Shown one piece after another: positions 56,321 to 64,000 of a stretch of 64,000 nt of DNA. Below the pieces are notes generated by a model that had not been told where the DNA came from, did not search any database, and was given only the letters and a program-made list of their open reading frames with translations. Made by a program: the position numbers and the translations under genes. Source of the stretch: Fictibacillus enclensis (GTDB taxonomy: Bacteria > Bacillota > Bacilli > Bacillales > Fictibacillaceae); assembly GCF_001457035.1 (NCBI RefSeq), contig NZ_KQ758617.1, forward strand, positions 1,674,001 to 1,738,000, given 5' to 3'. How positions within the stretch are numbered: position 1 is the stretch's first letter; every line of letters begins with the position of its first letter.

Positions 56321-56352
56321 CATGACTATTATTTGTGCCGCACCCTATAAAC

Positions 56353-57069
56353 TTACCGTTTACCGATCAGGAACTCGGGTTCTCCATTCTTCACGCCATA
56401 GGGAACTGAACGCACAGGAACAAAATAGGAATTTTTCGTCAGCAGAGGGCGAATGTCTTTTCCTTCTTTATTATCTTTTGATTTTTTTAGCGCTTCGTAT
56501 AAATCAATCGAATAATCCACGTGTACTTTCGAGTCATTGTCCACAAAAAACGGAAGATTTTTCCCGCTGTAAGGGCTTACGGCATAGGGTGCTTCCTTAT
56601 ACCCCATCTTTTTGTAATCGAGGGTATACCTTCCACTGGCCAAAATTTTGTCATAGGGAGGGTATTTGTGCGTGCGGGTATATTCCTTGAGACGAAGCTC
56701 AAGATCCTGGGCTTTGTTTACGATCACAAGATCGATCAGCTTTACCTTCGGCTTCGTTTCCGCGTCTATGAGAACATACTGAAAGGTTCCTCCTTTTTCA
56801 AACGAATTGCCTGGAGGCTGCTGCATATATTTGGGTACCAGTCGTCCAAAATCAATGGGATATTTTTCATAAATATCAGTGGATGCATCCTTATTCTTAA
56901 TCGGCAAAACGGAGGTATCTTTTTTGTAGTCATTCACCGCTCCCTGCACCATTTGAATCTGGTCATTATAGGGGACCCGGTTCTCAGCTTTCTGTTGATT
57001 AGGATACAAGCAACCTGTCAGGCTGAAAAGCATACAGATGCTTGCGATAATTAAACATATTTTTTTCAT
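56353..57069 (-). CDS. yphF: YphF family lipoprotein
   Basis: The 238-residue protein has a signal peptide with lipobox SLTGC (Cys20), so it is anchored outside the membrane. The mature part is hydrophilic, with VPYNDQIQMVQGAVNDYKKDTSVLPIK and DFGRLVPKYMQQPPGNSFEKGG. Its function is unknown; B. subtilis yphF lies at the same place and is expressed in sporulation as far as I recall. It follows yphE by 14 bp. Confidence 0.85.
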   Translation of the reverse strand: MKKICLIIASICMLFSLTGCLYPNQQKAENRVPYNDQIQMVQGAVNDYKKDTSVLPIKNKDASTDIYEKYPIDFGRLVPKYMQQPPGNSFEKGGTFQYVLIDAETKPKVKLIDLVIVNKAQDLELRLKEYTRTHKYPPYDKILASGRYTLDYKKMGYKEAPYAVSPYSGKNLPFFVDNDSKVHVDYSIDLYEALKKSKDNKEGKDIRPLLTKNSYFVPVRSVPYGVKNGEPEFLIGKR

Positions 57070-57083
57070 TCCAGCTGCTTTCC

Positions 57084-57284
57084 TTATCCTTTCACCGGAC
57101 CGCTAAAGACGACGAGTACAATTAGTATGCCTGCCGTGAACATGCAAAGATATGCGATAGCTGCCAGTATGTATTTAAAAAAGCCTTTTAATTTCGCCCT
57201 GCTGATCATAATCGAAAAAACGGCAATAAACATTAGACCGATGGATGACAGAGCGATCCACATTTTCATTAATCCTGCGTCCAT
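57084..57284 (-). CDS. yphE: YphE family small membrane protein (DUF2768)
   Basis: The 66-residue protein has two membrane helices (WIALSSIGLMFIAVFSIMI and ILAAIAYLCMFTAGILIVLVVF) joined by a short basic loop. Its function is unknown. The ATG at 57284 lies 6 nt after AAAGGAGG; a longer frame upstream lacks support. It is paired with yphF. Confidence 0.85.
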   Translation of the reverse strand: MDAGLMKMWIALSSIGLMFIAVFSIMISRAKLKGFFKYILAAIAYLCMFTAGILIVLVVFSGPVKG

Positions 57285-57372
57285 ATGTATCCTCCTTTTT
57301 ACAGCGTAAATTATAGCATAAAATATAAGAATTGCGTAAGCGCTCTTATTTAATTCAAGAGGCATAATCTGC

Positions 57373-57410
57373 AAAAAAAAGGCAGGCTGGTGCGCGTTGC
57401 ACCGCCTGCT
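57373..57410 (-). terminator. Terminator of spoVIF
   Basis: GCAGGC-GGTGC pairs with GCACC-GCCTGC with one bulge, followed by eight T in the minus direction. Confidence 0.88.
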
Positions 57411-57458
57411 TAGATGACTAAGTATTCCGACCTGCAGAGAGATTGACTGTGCGTTCCC

Positions 57459-57719
57459 CTACTTGTTGTCGAACATTTTGGACAATGTACTAAAATCAAG
57501 GGGTACATTGTTATTAATTACAGCACTGACAATCTGGTCTTCTTTTTGTTTGGAAACAGGAACACCGGCCAAGGAGGCTACCTGGGAGATCAGTCTTCTT
57601 AACGTTCGTTCATCCCGTAAATTTTCATTACTGACCGTTTGGGCCAGTTTGAAAATATCTTCCTTTTTTACGTTGGTTTTCTTTTCAACTTTATCAAAAA
57701 ATTGATGATTACGATCCAT
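57459..57719 (-). CDS. spoVIF: Stage VI sporulation protein F
   Basis: SpoVIF acts late in spore coat assembly with GerE. The 86 residues show FFDKVEKKTNVKKEDIFKLAQTV, LRDERTLRRLISQVASLAGVPV and LDFSTLSKMF, matching the family over its whole length. GGAGG lies 7 nt before the ATG. In B. subtilis spoVIF (yjcC) is elsewhere; here it lies between gpsA and yphE with its own terminator. Confidence 0.9.
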   Translation of the reverse strand: MDRNHQFFDKVEKKTNVKKEDIFKLAQTVSNENLRDERTLRRLISQVASLAGVPVSKQKEDQIVSAVINNNVPLDFSTLSKMFDNK

Positions 57720-57806
57720 TTTTCGTCCTCCTCCACAACCTATTCACCACTATCCTATGCATAGGTCTAATAATCGTGATAGAAATCAGGGAGAAGGACG
57801 GTGCGT

Positions 57807-58847
57807 TTATTCTGCGAGCCCGTCTGAAATGAGGGAAGAAACGTCTTCCACCTCATGAGTACGGCTTCTTTTCATGAGTTCATCGACCGCTTCTTTTGCA
57901 TCTTTACCATCAAACAGGACATCATGAAGCACGCTCGTTATGGGCATTTCAACCATTTCCTGTTTGGCGAGCTGGTAGGCTGCTTTTGTTGTTCTTACGC
58001 CTTCTACTACCATGCCCATTTTTTTCAGGACATCATCAAGCGCCTCGCCTTTGCCAAGCATATTGCCAGCCCGCCAGTTTCGGCTGTGAACACTCGTACA
58101 GGTTACGATCAAATCGCCTATGCCGGTCAGGCCCGAAAATGTTAATGGATTTGCTCCCATTTTCGTTCCCAGTCTTGCGATTTCAGCAAGACCCCGTGTA
58201 ATCAGGGCCGCTTTTGCATTATCGCCATAGCCCAGACCGTCTGACATGCCTGCTCCTAATGCAATGATGTTCTTCAAGGCGCCCCCAAGTTCAACACCGA
58301 CAATATCAGGGTTGGTGTAGACACGGAAGTTCTGGTTAATAAATAAATCCTGTACAAACTCTGCCTCTTCAATAGCAGAAGATGAAACAGTCACTGTCGT
58401 CGGCTGCCTGAGTGAAACTTCTTCAGCATGACTCGGTCCTGAAAGAACAACAATGGACCGCCGTTTTTCGGCGGGAACCTCTTCTTCAATGATTTCTGAT
58501 ACCCGTTTATAGGTTTCAGGCTCAATCCCTTTGCTGGCATGAACCAGGGTCACAGGCTCATCAAGTACAGGAACAAGATCACGCAGCACTTCCCGCATCG
58601 CTTTTGTAGGAGCGACAAGCAGCAGAGTTCGTACTCCTTCCACCGCTTCCTTTAAATGGTTGTAGCCAACAATTCCTGCTGGAAGAACGACACCAGGTAA
58701 ATATTTTTCATTTGTATGTATGGTATTAATTTCGTTGATTTGCTCTTGCCTTCTCCCCCATAATCGGACATCATGTCCATTATCGGCAAGTACAAGGGCC
58801 AAGGCTGTTCCCCAACTTCCTGCTCCGATTACAGCAACTTTTTCCAT
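57807..58847 (-). CDS. gpsA: Glycerol-3-phosphate dehydrogenase [NAD(P)+]
   Basis: GpsA reduces dihydroxyacetone phosphate to sn-glycerol 3-phosphate for phospholipids. The 346 residues show the Rossmann loop [59 protein letters not shown] (catalytic Lys) and [15 protein letters not shown]. It follows plsY, which uses its product. Confidence 0.96.
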   Translation of the reverse strand: MEKVAVIGAGSWGTALALVLADNGHDVRLWGRRQEQINEINTIHTNEKYLPGVVLPAGIVGYNHLKEAVEGVRTLLLVAPTKAMREVLRDLVPVLDEPVTLVHASKGIEPETYKRVSEIIEEEVPAEKRRSIVVLSGPSHAEEVSLRQPTTVTVSSSAIEEAEFVQDLFINQNFRVYTNPDIVGVELGGALKNIIALGAGMSDGLGYGDNAKAALITRGLAEIARLGTKMGANPLTFSGLTGIGDLIVTCTSVHSRNWRAGNMLGKGEALDDVLKKMGMVVEGVRTTKAAYQLAKQEMVEMPITSVLHDVLFDGKDAKEAVDELMKRSRTHEVEDVSSLISDGLAE

Positions 58848-58865
58848 TCCTATTCCACTCCTTAC

Positions 58866-59453
58866 CTATTGTCCTAATTTTCGTTCATTACCATTTAACA
58901 GTCTGGAAATATTGGTACGGTGCCTCCAAATGGAAAGCAAACCAATCAACATGGCAATGAGTGCTGCCTCAACTGGCACTGATCGAAAAACAAACATTAA
59001 AACCGGTGTTAAAATCATGAAAACAATCGACCCCAAAGAAACATAACGTGTTAACGCAATAATAAGAATCACCAGGATACCGGCAATCAGGGAAGGAAAA
59101 AACGAGGCCACAACAAACACACCAATCGTGGTTGCGACGCCCTTCCCCCCTTTAAATCCATAATACACCGGCCAATTGTGTCCGATGATGGCCATACCGC
59201 CTGCGATAATGGCCGTGGTCAGAGGAAAATGAAGAGACAAGGCTACCCAGACTGGAACGATGCCTTTTAGCACGTCAAGCAAAAGTACAAAAATGGCAGG
59301 GCCGACCCCGATTACCCGCAGTGTGTTGGTGGCACCGGCATTTCCGCTGCCAAGCTTTCGTATATCTCCCTTATTCAACCCTTTGGTAATGATGTAACTG
59401 AAACTGATGGAACCTAAAAGGTAGGCTCCAATGAATAATAAAAGAATGTCCAT
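58866..59453 (-). CDS. plsY: Glycerol-3-phosphate acyltransferase PlsY
   Basis: PlsY transfers an acyl group from acyl-phosphate to glycerol 3-phosphate, the first step of phospholipid synthesis. The 195 residues have five or more membrane helices and the motifs AYLLGSISFSYII, KLGSGNAGATNTLRV, GHNWPVYYGFKGGKGVATTIG and IWRHRTNI. The ATG at 59453 gives the usual family start; a GTG at 59468 right after the der stop is the alternative. Order der-plsY-gpsA places it with its substrate supplier. Confidence 0.93.
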   Translation of the reverse strand: MDILLLFIGAYLLGSISFSYIITKGLNKGDIRKLGSGNAGATNTLRVIGVGPAIFVLLLDVLKGIVPVWVALSLHFPLTTAIIAGGMAIIGHNWPVYYGFKGGKGVATTIGVFVVASFFPSLIAGILVILIIALTRYVSLGSIVFMILTPVLMFVFRSVPVEAALIAMLIGLLSIWRHRTNISRLLNGNERKLGQ

Positions 59454-59468
59454 AAAAGGCACCAGCAC

Positions 59469-60782
59469 CTAATCATTTTTCTTGCGGGCAATAATTCTGA
59501 TCGGAGTGCCAATGAAACCAAATGTTTCTCTTACCCGGTTTTCAAGGAAGCGTCTGTACGAAAAATGAAGAAGTTCAGGGTCATTAACAAAGAGAGCGAT
59601 GGTCGGCGGTTTGGTTGCCACCTGTGTTGCATAATTTATTTTCAATCGTTTTCCGTTATCTGTCGGTGTTGGATTCATGGCAACCGCATCCATAATCACG
59701 TCGTTTAATACGTTGGTTTGAATACGCAGAGCATGGTTCTCCGCCACCTGGTTGATCAACGGATAAAGGGCATGAAGACGTTGCTTGGTTTTAGCCGAAA
59801 CAAAAAGAATCGGCGCATAGCTTAAATAAAGGAAGTGATCCCTGATCTTTTGCTCAAATTCACGGAGTGTCTTATCATCCTTTTCAATCGCATCCCATTT
59901 GTTCACAATAATAAGGACCGCTTTTCCTGCCTCATGGGCAAAGCCTGCCACCTTCTTGTCCTGTTCAATGATGCCTTCTTCGGCATTCAGCACCACACAA
60001 ACGACATCCGCACGGTCAATCGCCTTTAAAGCGCGCAGTACGCTGTATTTTTCGGTGTACTCATACACTTTCCCTCTTTTACGCATGCCTGCTGTATCGA
60101 TAATCGTATACTTTTGGCCTTCACGCGTAAATTCAGAGTCAATAGCATCTCTAGTTGTTCCTGCAATATCACTGACAATCACTCTCTCCTTGCCGAGGAT
60201 GGAGTTCACAAGCGAGGATTTTCCGACATTCGGTCGGCCGATCAAGCAGAAACGGATGGTTTCTTCATCTTCCTCGCCCTCCGGCTGCTGCGGAAAGTGG
60301 CTGAATACCGCATCAAGCATATCTCCAAGACCGATCCCATGAGAACCGGACAATGGATAAGGCTCACCCATACCCAGTGAATAAAAATCATAGATAAGTT
60401 CCTTGCGCTCCGGATTGTCAATTTTGTTCACACCTAGGACAACCGGTTTTTTTGACCGATAAAGAAGCTTGGCCACTTCTTCATCCGCAGCGGTTACTCC
60501 TTCTTTTCCATCCACCAAAAACAAGATCACATCCGCTTCGTCAATGGCGATTTCGGCCTGCTGCCTCATCTGGTGCAACAGTGGCTCATCCCCGATTTCT
60601 ATTCCGCCTGTATCAATAATATTAAATTCACGGTTCAGCCATTCAGCCGAACTGTAGATTCTGTCTCTCGTTACACCCGGCATATCTTCCACAATGGATA
60701 CCCGGTCTCCTACAATTCGATTAAAGATCGTGGACTTTCCCACGTTTGGTCTTCCGACGATGGCCAATACTGGCTTTTGCAT
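59469..60782 (-). CDS. der: Ribosome-associated GTPase Der (EngA)
   Basis: Der has two tandem GTPase domains and acts in 50S ribosome assembly. The 437 residues show [18 protein letters not shown] and later [18 protein letters not shown] (P-loops), DTGGIE and DTAGMR (G3), NKID and NKWD (G4), and a C-terminal KH-like domain. AAAGGATGTG precedes the ATG. Confidence 0.97.
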   Translation of the reverse strand: MQKPVLAIVGRPNVGKSTIFNRIVGDRVSIVEDMPGVTRDRIYSSAEWLNREFNIIDTGGIEIGDEPLLHQMRQQAEIAIDEADVILFLVDGKEGVTAADEEVAKLLYRSKKPVVLGVNKIDNPERKELIYDFYSLGMGEPYPLSGSHGIGLGDMLDAVFSHFPQQPEGEEDEETIRFCLIGRPNVGKSSLVNSILGKERVIVSDIAGTTRDAIDSEFTREGQKYTIIDTAGMRKRGKVYEYTEKYSVLRALKAIDRADVVCVVLNAEEGIIEQDKKVAGFAHEAGKAVLIIVNKWDAIEKDDKTLREFEQKIRDHFLYLSYAPILFVSAKTKQRLHALYPLINQVAENHALRIQTNVLNDVIMDAVAMNPTPTDNGKRLKINYATQVATKPPTIALFVNDPELLHFSYRRFLENRVRETFGFIGTPIRIIARKKND

Positions 60783-60812
60783 GTCGACACATCCTTTTAC
60801 TTAATAGTTCCC

Positions 60813-60841
60813 AAAAAAGAAAACCCTTCCGTCATGAAGGG
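60813..60841 (-). terminator. Terminator between yphA and der
   Basis: CCCTTC and GAAGGG pair around ATGACG, with TTTTCTTTTTT following in the minus direction. Confidence 0.75.
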
Positions 60842-60909
60842 CCTAGAGTTAGCTCATTTATTTTAGCAGATAAAAGTCCAACCCACAACCACCAGGCGAC
60901 GAGACACGC

Positions 60910-61521
60910 TTACCGGGAAGCCCGCTTCAGCACTCTCCCTTTTCCTTTTACTGTTTCTGCATAAACGTAAGCTGAAAATTGATGAAGTCCTTCCCATGCA
61001 AAGCAGAGTGCAATTGACAATGTCAAAACATCAAAAAATGTCAGGCTGCCCAGCTCAATATCAAACGTCAGTTTTTTTATAATGAAATGATACACCATTT
61101 CACCGACAGCCATCCCGGCTCCCAGCATAAACGGTCTCAGACTTGTTTCCCGCAATAAAAACAGAGATAATAGGAACAGTACCCCTGCAAGCAGCCATTT
61201 CACTTCCAGAACTATCCATACCGGATCATACATGGCGAAAAGAATCATGGCGTTATAGGCAAGAGCAATCAAACAGGAACAAAAGACAAATGACAGCATT
61301 CGTTTAAAATCCAGCCTGAATGCAAAAAGAAAACCGCACACCAGCAAAAATACAAACGAAAAATGGAGTAATAAATTCCCCGCTCTCAGTGTAAACCCCT
61401 GCAAGATCACGATCATTAAAAGCATTATGGAATAAATCGTCCTTCGCCGGCTTGCTTTCATCAAAAATGAGCAGTAGGCCCAGCCAATCCATGTAATCCA
61501 ATAAAAGAAAATACCATCCAT
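60910..61521 (-). CDS. yphA: YphA family membrane protein
   Basis: The 203-residue protein has about six membrane helices (for example FYWITWIGWAYCSFLM and LLLHFSFVFLLVCGFLFAFRL) and a basic C-terminus. Its function is unknown. The ATG at 61521 lies 6 nt after GGAG; an earlier start at 61545 would add eight acidic residues. It holds the yphA position next to der. Confidence 0.78.
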   Translation of the reverse strand: MDGIFFYWITWIGWAYCSFLMKASRRRTIYSIMLLMIVILQGFTLRAGNLLLHFSFVFLLVCGFLFAFRLDFKRMLSFVFCSCLIALAYNAMILFAMYDPVWIVLEVKWLLAGVLFLLSLFLLRETSLRPFMLGAGMAVGEMVYHFIIKKLTFDIELGSLTFFDVLTLSIALCFAWEGLHQFSAYVYAETVKGKGRVLKRASR

Positions 61522-61613
61522 GTTGCTCTCCTCCTCATCCTCCATTATGGCTAAATCGAATAAAACCTAATCACACAGTCATAATAAAAGAAAAGCGAAA
61601 GGAGGAAATCCAG

Positions 61614-61754
61614 ATGGGAAAAGACCGCCAGGAGAAAAAGCTGAGAGAATCACACCGTGTAGAATCCGATCGTGACCAGTCCTTAAAATATTCAGGTGCA
61701 ACATCACTCGAAGGACCAGAAGAAGCCAGAAAAAGAAACCACCAGAAGGATTAA
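61614..61754 (+). CDS. ypzI: YpzI family small protein
   Basis: The 46-residue, highly charged protein begins MGKDRQEKKLRESHRVESDR and has YSGATSLEGPEEARKRN, resembling B. subtilis YpzI from memory. There is no membrane segment. AGGAGG lies 7 nt before the ATG, and a terminator follows. Its function is unknown; the Gly-Pro and charge pattern recalls small spore-associated peptides, which is inference only. It is the only plus-strand gene in the right third of the window. Confidence 0.75.
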   Translation: MGKDRQEKKLRESHRVESDRDQSLKYSGATSLEGPEEARKRNHQKD

Positions 61755-61764
61755 TTTTCCCTTC

Positions 61765-61792
61765 AAAAAAAGAACTCCGTGGAGTTCTTTCT
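61765..61792. terminator. Bidirectional terminator between ypzI and ypfD
   Basis: AAAGAACTCC-GT-GGAGTTCTTT is a tight stem with A- and T-runs on either side. It serves both convergent genes. Confidence 0.85.
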
Positions 61793-61831
61793 ACAAGATA
61801 GGTGTGGAAAGAATGACGGAGTTCTTTTTAA

Positions 61832-62977
61832 TTAGTCTTTTTTAAGCCCTTTGAGCTGATCGCCAATCATGTCTGCAAGAGAAAATCCTTTTTCTTCTTT
61901 AGGAAAATTATTTCGGATATCCTTCTGCTCAGTATCTTCCTGGGCTGCACGAATGCTGAGTGAAATTCTTTTCTCTTTCGTGTCTACATCTAGGATTTTT
62001 ACGGTAACCGTTTCACCTTCTGACAATACCTCACCAGGACTTCCGATATGGCGGTTGCTGATCTCGGAAATATGGACAAGACCTTCAACACCAGGAGCTA
62101 CTTCCACAAATGCACCGAAGGAAACAAGACGTTTAACGGTGCCTTGAATAACTTTTCCGGGGGATAAGCTGGAAACATTGCTTTCCCACGGTCCGGGCTG
62201 TGTTTCTTTGATAGACAAGGAAACCCTCTCATTGTCGCGGTCAACCGAAAGCACTTTTACCTTTACTGTATCTCCCTCCGATACCACTTCGGATGGGTTT
62301 TCAACCCGTTTGTGCGAAAGTTGGGAAATATGGACAAGACCGTCAAGACCGCCAAGATCCACAAACGCACCGAAATCAGTAAGACGCTGAACGGTTCCGT
62401 CAAGCACTTGTCCTGCTTCAAGGTTATTGAGCAGTTCTTGTTTCTTTTGGGATTCCAGTTCTTCTTCAACCGCACGGTGTGAAAGGATCACACGGTTCTT
62501 TTCCTGATCCAGCTCAACAATCTTTACTTCAAGTGTGCGGTTTTTGTAATCGGTGAAATCTTCAACAAATCGTTTTTCAACCATGGAGGCCGGAATAAAG
62601 CCTCGAACACCAAGGTCAACCACAAGGCCGCCTTTGACCACTTCATGAACGGTAACCTCAAATGTCTCATTTTGCTCGAACTTTTTGTTGAGTTCTTCCC
62701 ATGAGTTCACAGTATCCACCGCTTTTTTTGAAACGGTCAGCTGATCTTCTGTCAGGGACGTGACTTTCACTGTAACCTTGTCCCCCTCTTTCAGGAAATC
62801 TGAAGCTTTTTCCACAAAAACATTGGAAATTTCATTGACGGGAAGAACCGCATCCTGTTTGTAGCTCACATCAAGAATGGCCAGTTTATCTTCAACCTTT
62901 AAAACGGTACCTTCTACGATATCCCCCACTTCAAGGACCTTTGTTTCTTCTAGACTTGTGTTTAATTCGTCAGCCAT
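61832..62977 (-). CDS. ypfD: S1 RNA-binding domain protein (RpsA homologue)
   Basis: The 381-residue protein contains four S1 domains (about residues 15-85, 103-168, 189-257, 274-343). Good examples are VLDGTVQRLTDFGAFVDLGGLDGLVHISQ-type and VIQGTVKRLVSFGAFVEV repeats. It has fewer domains than E. coli S1; in bacilli it is a translation-associated RNA binder that is not essential. AGGAGG precedes the ATG. It lies between plsC and the ypzI/yphA genes. Confidence 0.93.
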   Translation of the reverse strand: MADELNTSLEETKVLEVGDIVEGTVLKVEDKLAILDVSYKQDAVLPVNEISNVFVEKASDFLKEGDKVTVKVTSLTEDQLTVSKKAVDTVNSWEELNKKFEQNETFEVTVHEVVKGGLVVDLGVRGFIPASMVEKRFVEDFTDYKNRTLEVKIVELDQEKNRVILSHRAVEEELESQKKQELLNNLEAGQVLDGTVQRLTDFGAFVDLGGLDGLVHISQLSHKRVENPSEVVSEGDTVKVKVLSVDRDNERVSLSIKETQPGPWESNVSSLSPGKVIQGTVKRLVSFGAFVEVAPGVEGLVHISEISNRHIGSPGEVLSEGETVTVKILDVDTKEKRISLSIRAAQEDTEQKDIRNNFPKEEKGFSLADMIGDQLKGLKKD

Positions 62978-63052
62978 ATGTCACTGCCTCCTCAATTTCG
63001 TATAAGTATATATTTTCAACCTTCAATTTGAAGGATGTATACAGTATGCCTT

Positions 63053-63634
63053 TTACGATGATTCCTTTAGAAGCTTTTCTATATTTAACATTATAAGGTT
63101 TGTTGCGTCCCTAGCGGAAGCTTTTTGCTCCCTCATTTCAGAAAAATCAATCGGTTTACCAAAAATTATGGTAACTGTTTTGCCGCGCTTATACTCTCCT
63201 TTAATGGCACATGGAACGACTGCAGCTTCCGATTTTAAAGCAAAAAAACCGGCACCGGCAAGCCCCTGTCCGAGTTCTCCTGTCTTGCTTCTTGTGCCTT
63301 CAGGAAAAAGACCGAGGACCTTGCCTTCTTTTAGCAGATTCAGGCCGTTTCTCAACGCTTGCTTATCGCTCATTCCCCGTTTGACCGGAAATGCATTGAT
63401 CGTGGGGAGAAGCGTTTTTAGGATGGGCATGTCAAAAAGCTCTGCCTTGGCCATGAAATGAACATCTCTTGAAGCGGCTACTCCGACGAGCGGAGGATCA
63501 AAATTATTAATATGGTTGCTGCAGAGCAGAATCCCGCCGGTTTGGGGAATATTTTCTACCCCTCTAACCTTGATGCGGTACATGCTTTTTAAAAATGCGC
63601 CGCAGACCATCTTCCCAAATCTGTAAAGGTTCAC
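63053..63634 (-). CDS. plsC: 1-acyl-sn-glycerol-3-phosphate acyltransferase
   Basis: PlsC makes phosphatidic acid from lysophosphatidic acid at the membrane. The 193 residues show the acyltransferase motif SNHINNFDP (N-H-x4-D), FPVKRG, LFPEGTRS and VVPCAIKG. The start is GTG, just after the double stop of cmk, so the two are likely coupled. With plsY and gpsA, three early phospholipid genes lie in this region. Confidence 0.93.
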   Translation of the reverse strand: MNLYRFGKMVCGAFLKSMYRIKVRGVENIPQTGGILLCSNHINNFDPPLVGVAASRDVHFMAKAELFDMPILKTLLPTINAFPVKRGMSDKQALRNGLNLLKEGKVLGLFPEGTRSKTGELGQGLAGAGFFALKSEAAVVPCAIKGEYKRGKTVTIIFGKPIDFSEMREQKASARDATNLIMLNIEKLLKESS

Positions 63635-63637
63635 TTA

Positions 63638-64000
63638 TTATTCAGCCCTTTCACTCACCAAATGAAGAATTTCATTAACAACATCTTGAATGGACATTGA
63701 TGTGGTGTCAAGCTCTATTGCGTCATCTGCTTTTTTCAAAGGAGCAAATTCCCGCTCAGAGTCACGCTTATCGCGCAGGCTGATTTCTTCTTTTAGTTGT
63801 TCCAAGCTGGTTTCGTACCCTTTATTCCGATTCTCTTCATATCTTCGCTTGGCACGCTCTTCCACGGATGCCACCAGGAATACCTTCAGTTCTGCATCCG
63901 GCATAACGTGTGTGCCAATGTCACGGCCATCCATCACGACCCCGCCCTGGGCTGCCAATTTTTGCTGCCGGCGGACCATCTCCTCACGCACTTCCTGGGG
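63638..64000 (-). CDS. cmk: Cytidylate kinase, 5' part cut by the window
   Basis: Cmk phosphorylates CMP and dCMP. The last 120 residues are present: [38 protein letters not shown] and [25 protein letters not shown], all characteristic of the C-terminal half. The frame is open to the right edge, so the start is beyond the window. It precedes plsC by 3 bp. Confidence 0.95.
   Translation of the reverse strand, partial: PQEVREEMVRRQQKLAAQGGVVMDGRDIGTHVMPDAELKVFLVASVEERAKRRYEENRNKGYETSLEQLKEEISLRDKRDSEREFAPLKKADDAIELDTTSMSIQDVVNEILHLVSERAE

Noticed and set aside
56322-56690. Plus-strand frame of 122 codons with a good GGGGAGAG site before its ATG
   Set aside because: It runs antisense through most of the yphF lipoprotein gene, and its translation looks like a shadow. 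The SD-like bases are explained by the hairpin at 56277-56320.
1-64000. CRISPR arrays, prophage, IS elements, toxin-antitoxin or defence systems
   Set aside because: No regular spaced direct repeats, transposase, integrase or defence-type genes were seen; the window is mainly conserved core chromosome.

Overview
The window is a chromosomal segment of a spore-forming Bacillaceae bacterium. Sporulation genes are present (spoIVA, spoVIF, racA, ypjB, a yaaH/sleL-type cortex enzyme, an sspM-like gene). From about 9 kb to the right edge the gene order follows, in reverse, the recU-ponA to cmk block of Bacillus subtilis. The species cannot be named from the sequence alone. No rRNA, tRNA, CRISPR array, phage or IS element was seen.

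Layout from left to right. 0-9 kb: the 5' part of serA (minus strand) behind a ZTP-type riboswitch and attenuator, a YfcE/YsnB-type phosphodiesterase, a peptide transporter (dtpT-like), proline permease putP, a small membrane protein, trhO, and a three-gene unit with a DEAD-box helicase and an HEXXH protein. 9-25 kb: yppE, racA, an sspM-like gene, two tandem 118-bp hairpin repeats, yppC, a glutaredoxin, recU-ponA, yaaH/sleL, ypoC-nth-dnaD, asnS, aspB-ypmB-ypmA-dinG. 25-33 kb: pantothenate genes panBCD, then ypjD-dapB-mgsA-bshB1-bshA-cca-birA (lysine, methylglyoxal, bacillithiol, tRNA CCA end, biotin). 33-41 kb: a YitT protein, a YugP metallopeptidase, ypjB, ypjA, the qcrABC bc complex, ypiF, ypiB, ypiA and a candidate small RNA. 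41-47 kb: trpDCFBA-hisC behind a TRAP-type leader. 47-54 kb: cheR, ndk, a menaquinone block hepS-menG-(UbiA family)-mqnA-hepT, then mtrB (TRAP), folE and hbs. 54-64 kb: spoIVA, yphF, yphE, spoVIF, gpsA, plsY, der, yphA, ypzI, ypfD, plsC and partial cmk.

Three features depart most from the B. subtilis arrangement. The aromatic supraoperon has lost both flanks: aroF, aroB, aroH and trpE upstream, and tyrA and aroE downstream. Its TRAP leader therefore sits directly before trpD, and mtrB lies 6 kb away. The menaquinone block carries mqnA, a futalosine-pathway enzyme that B. subtilis lacks. Two likely structured elements are unexplained: a roughly 74-nt candidate sRNA with its own promoter and terminator between hisC and ypiA, and a hairpin repeat family with two tandem copies and one diverged copy elsewhere.

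Many genes start with TTG or GTG preceded by a good Shine-Dalgarno sequence. I moved starts accordingly; several then give the length I recall for the B. subtilis protein (ypmA, spoIVA, qcrA). All family assignments come from reading the sequences, not from database searches.
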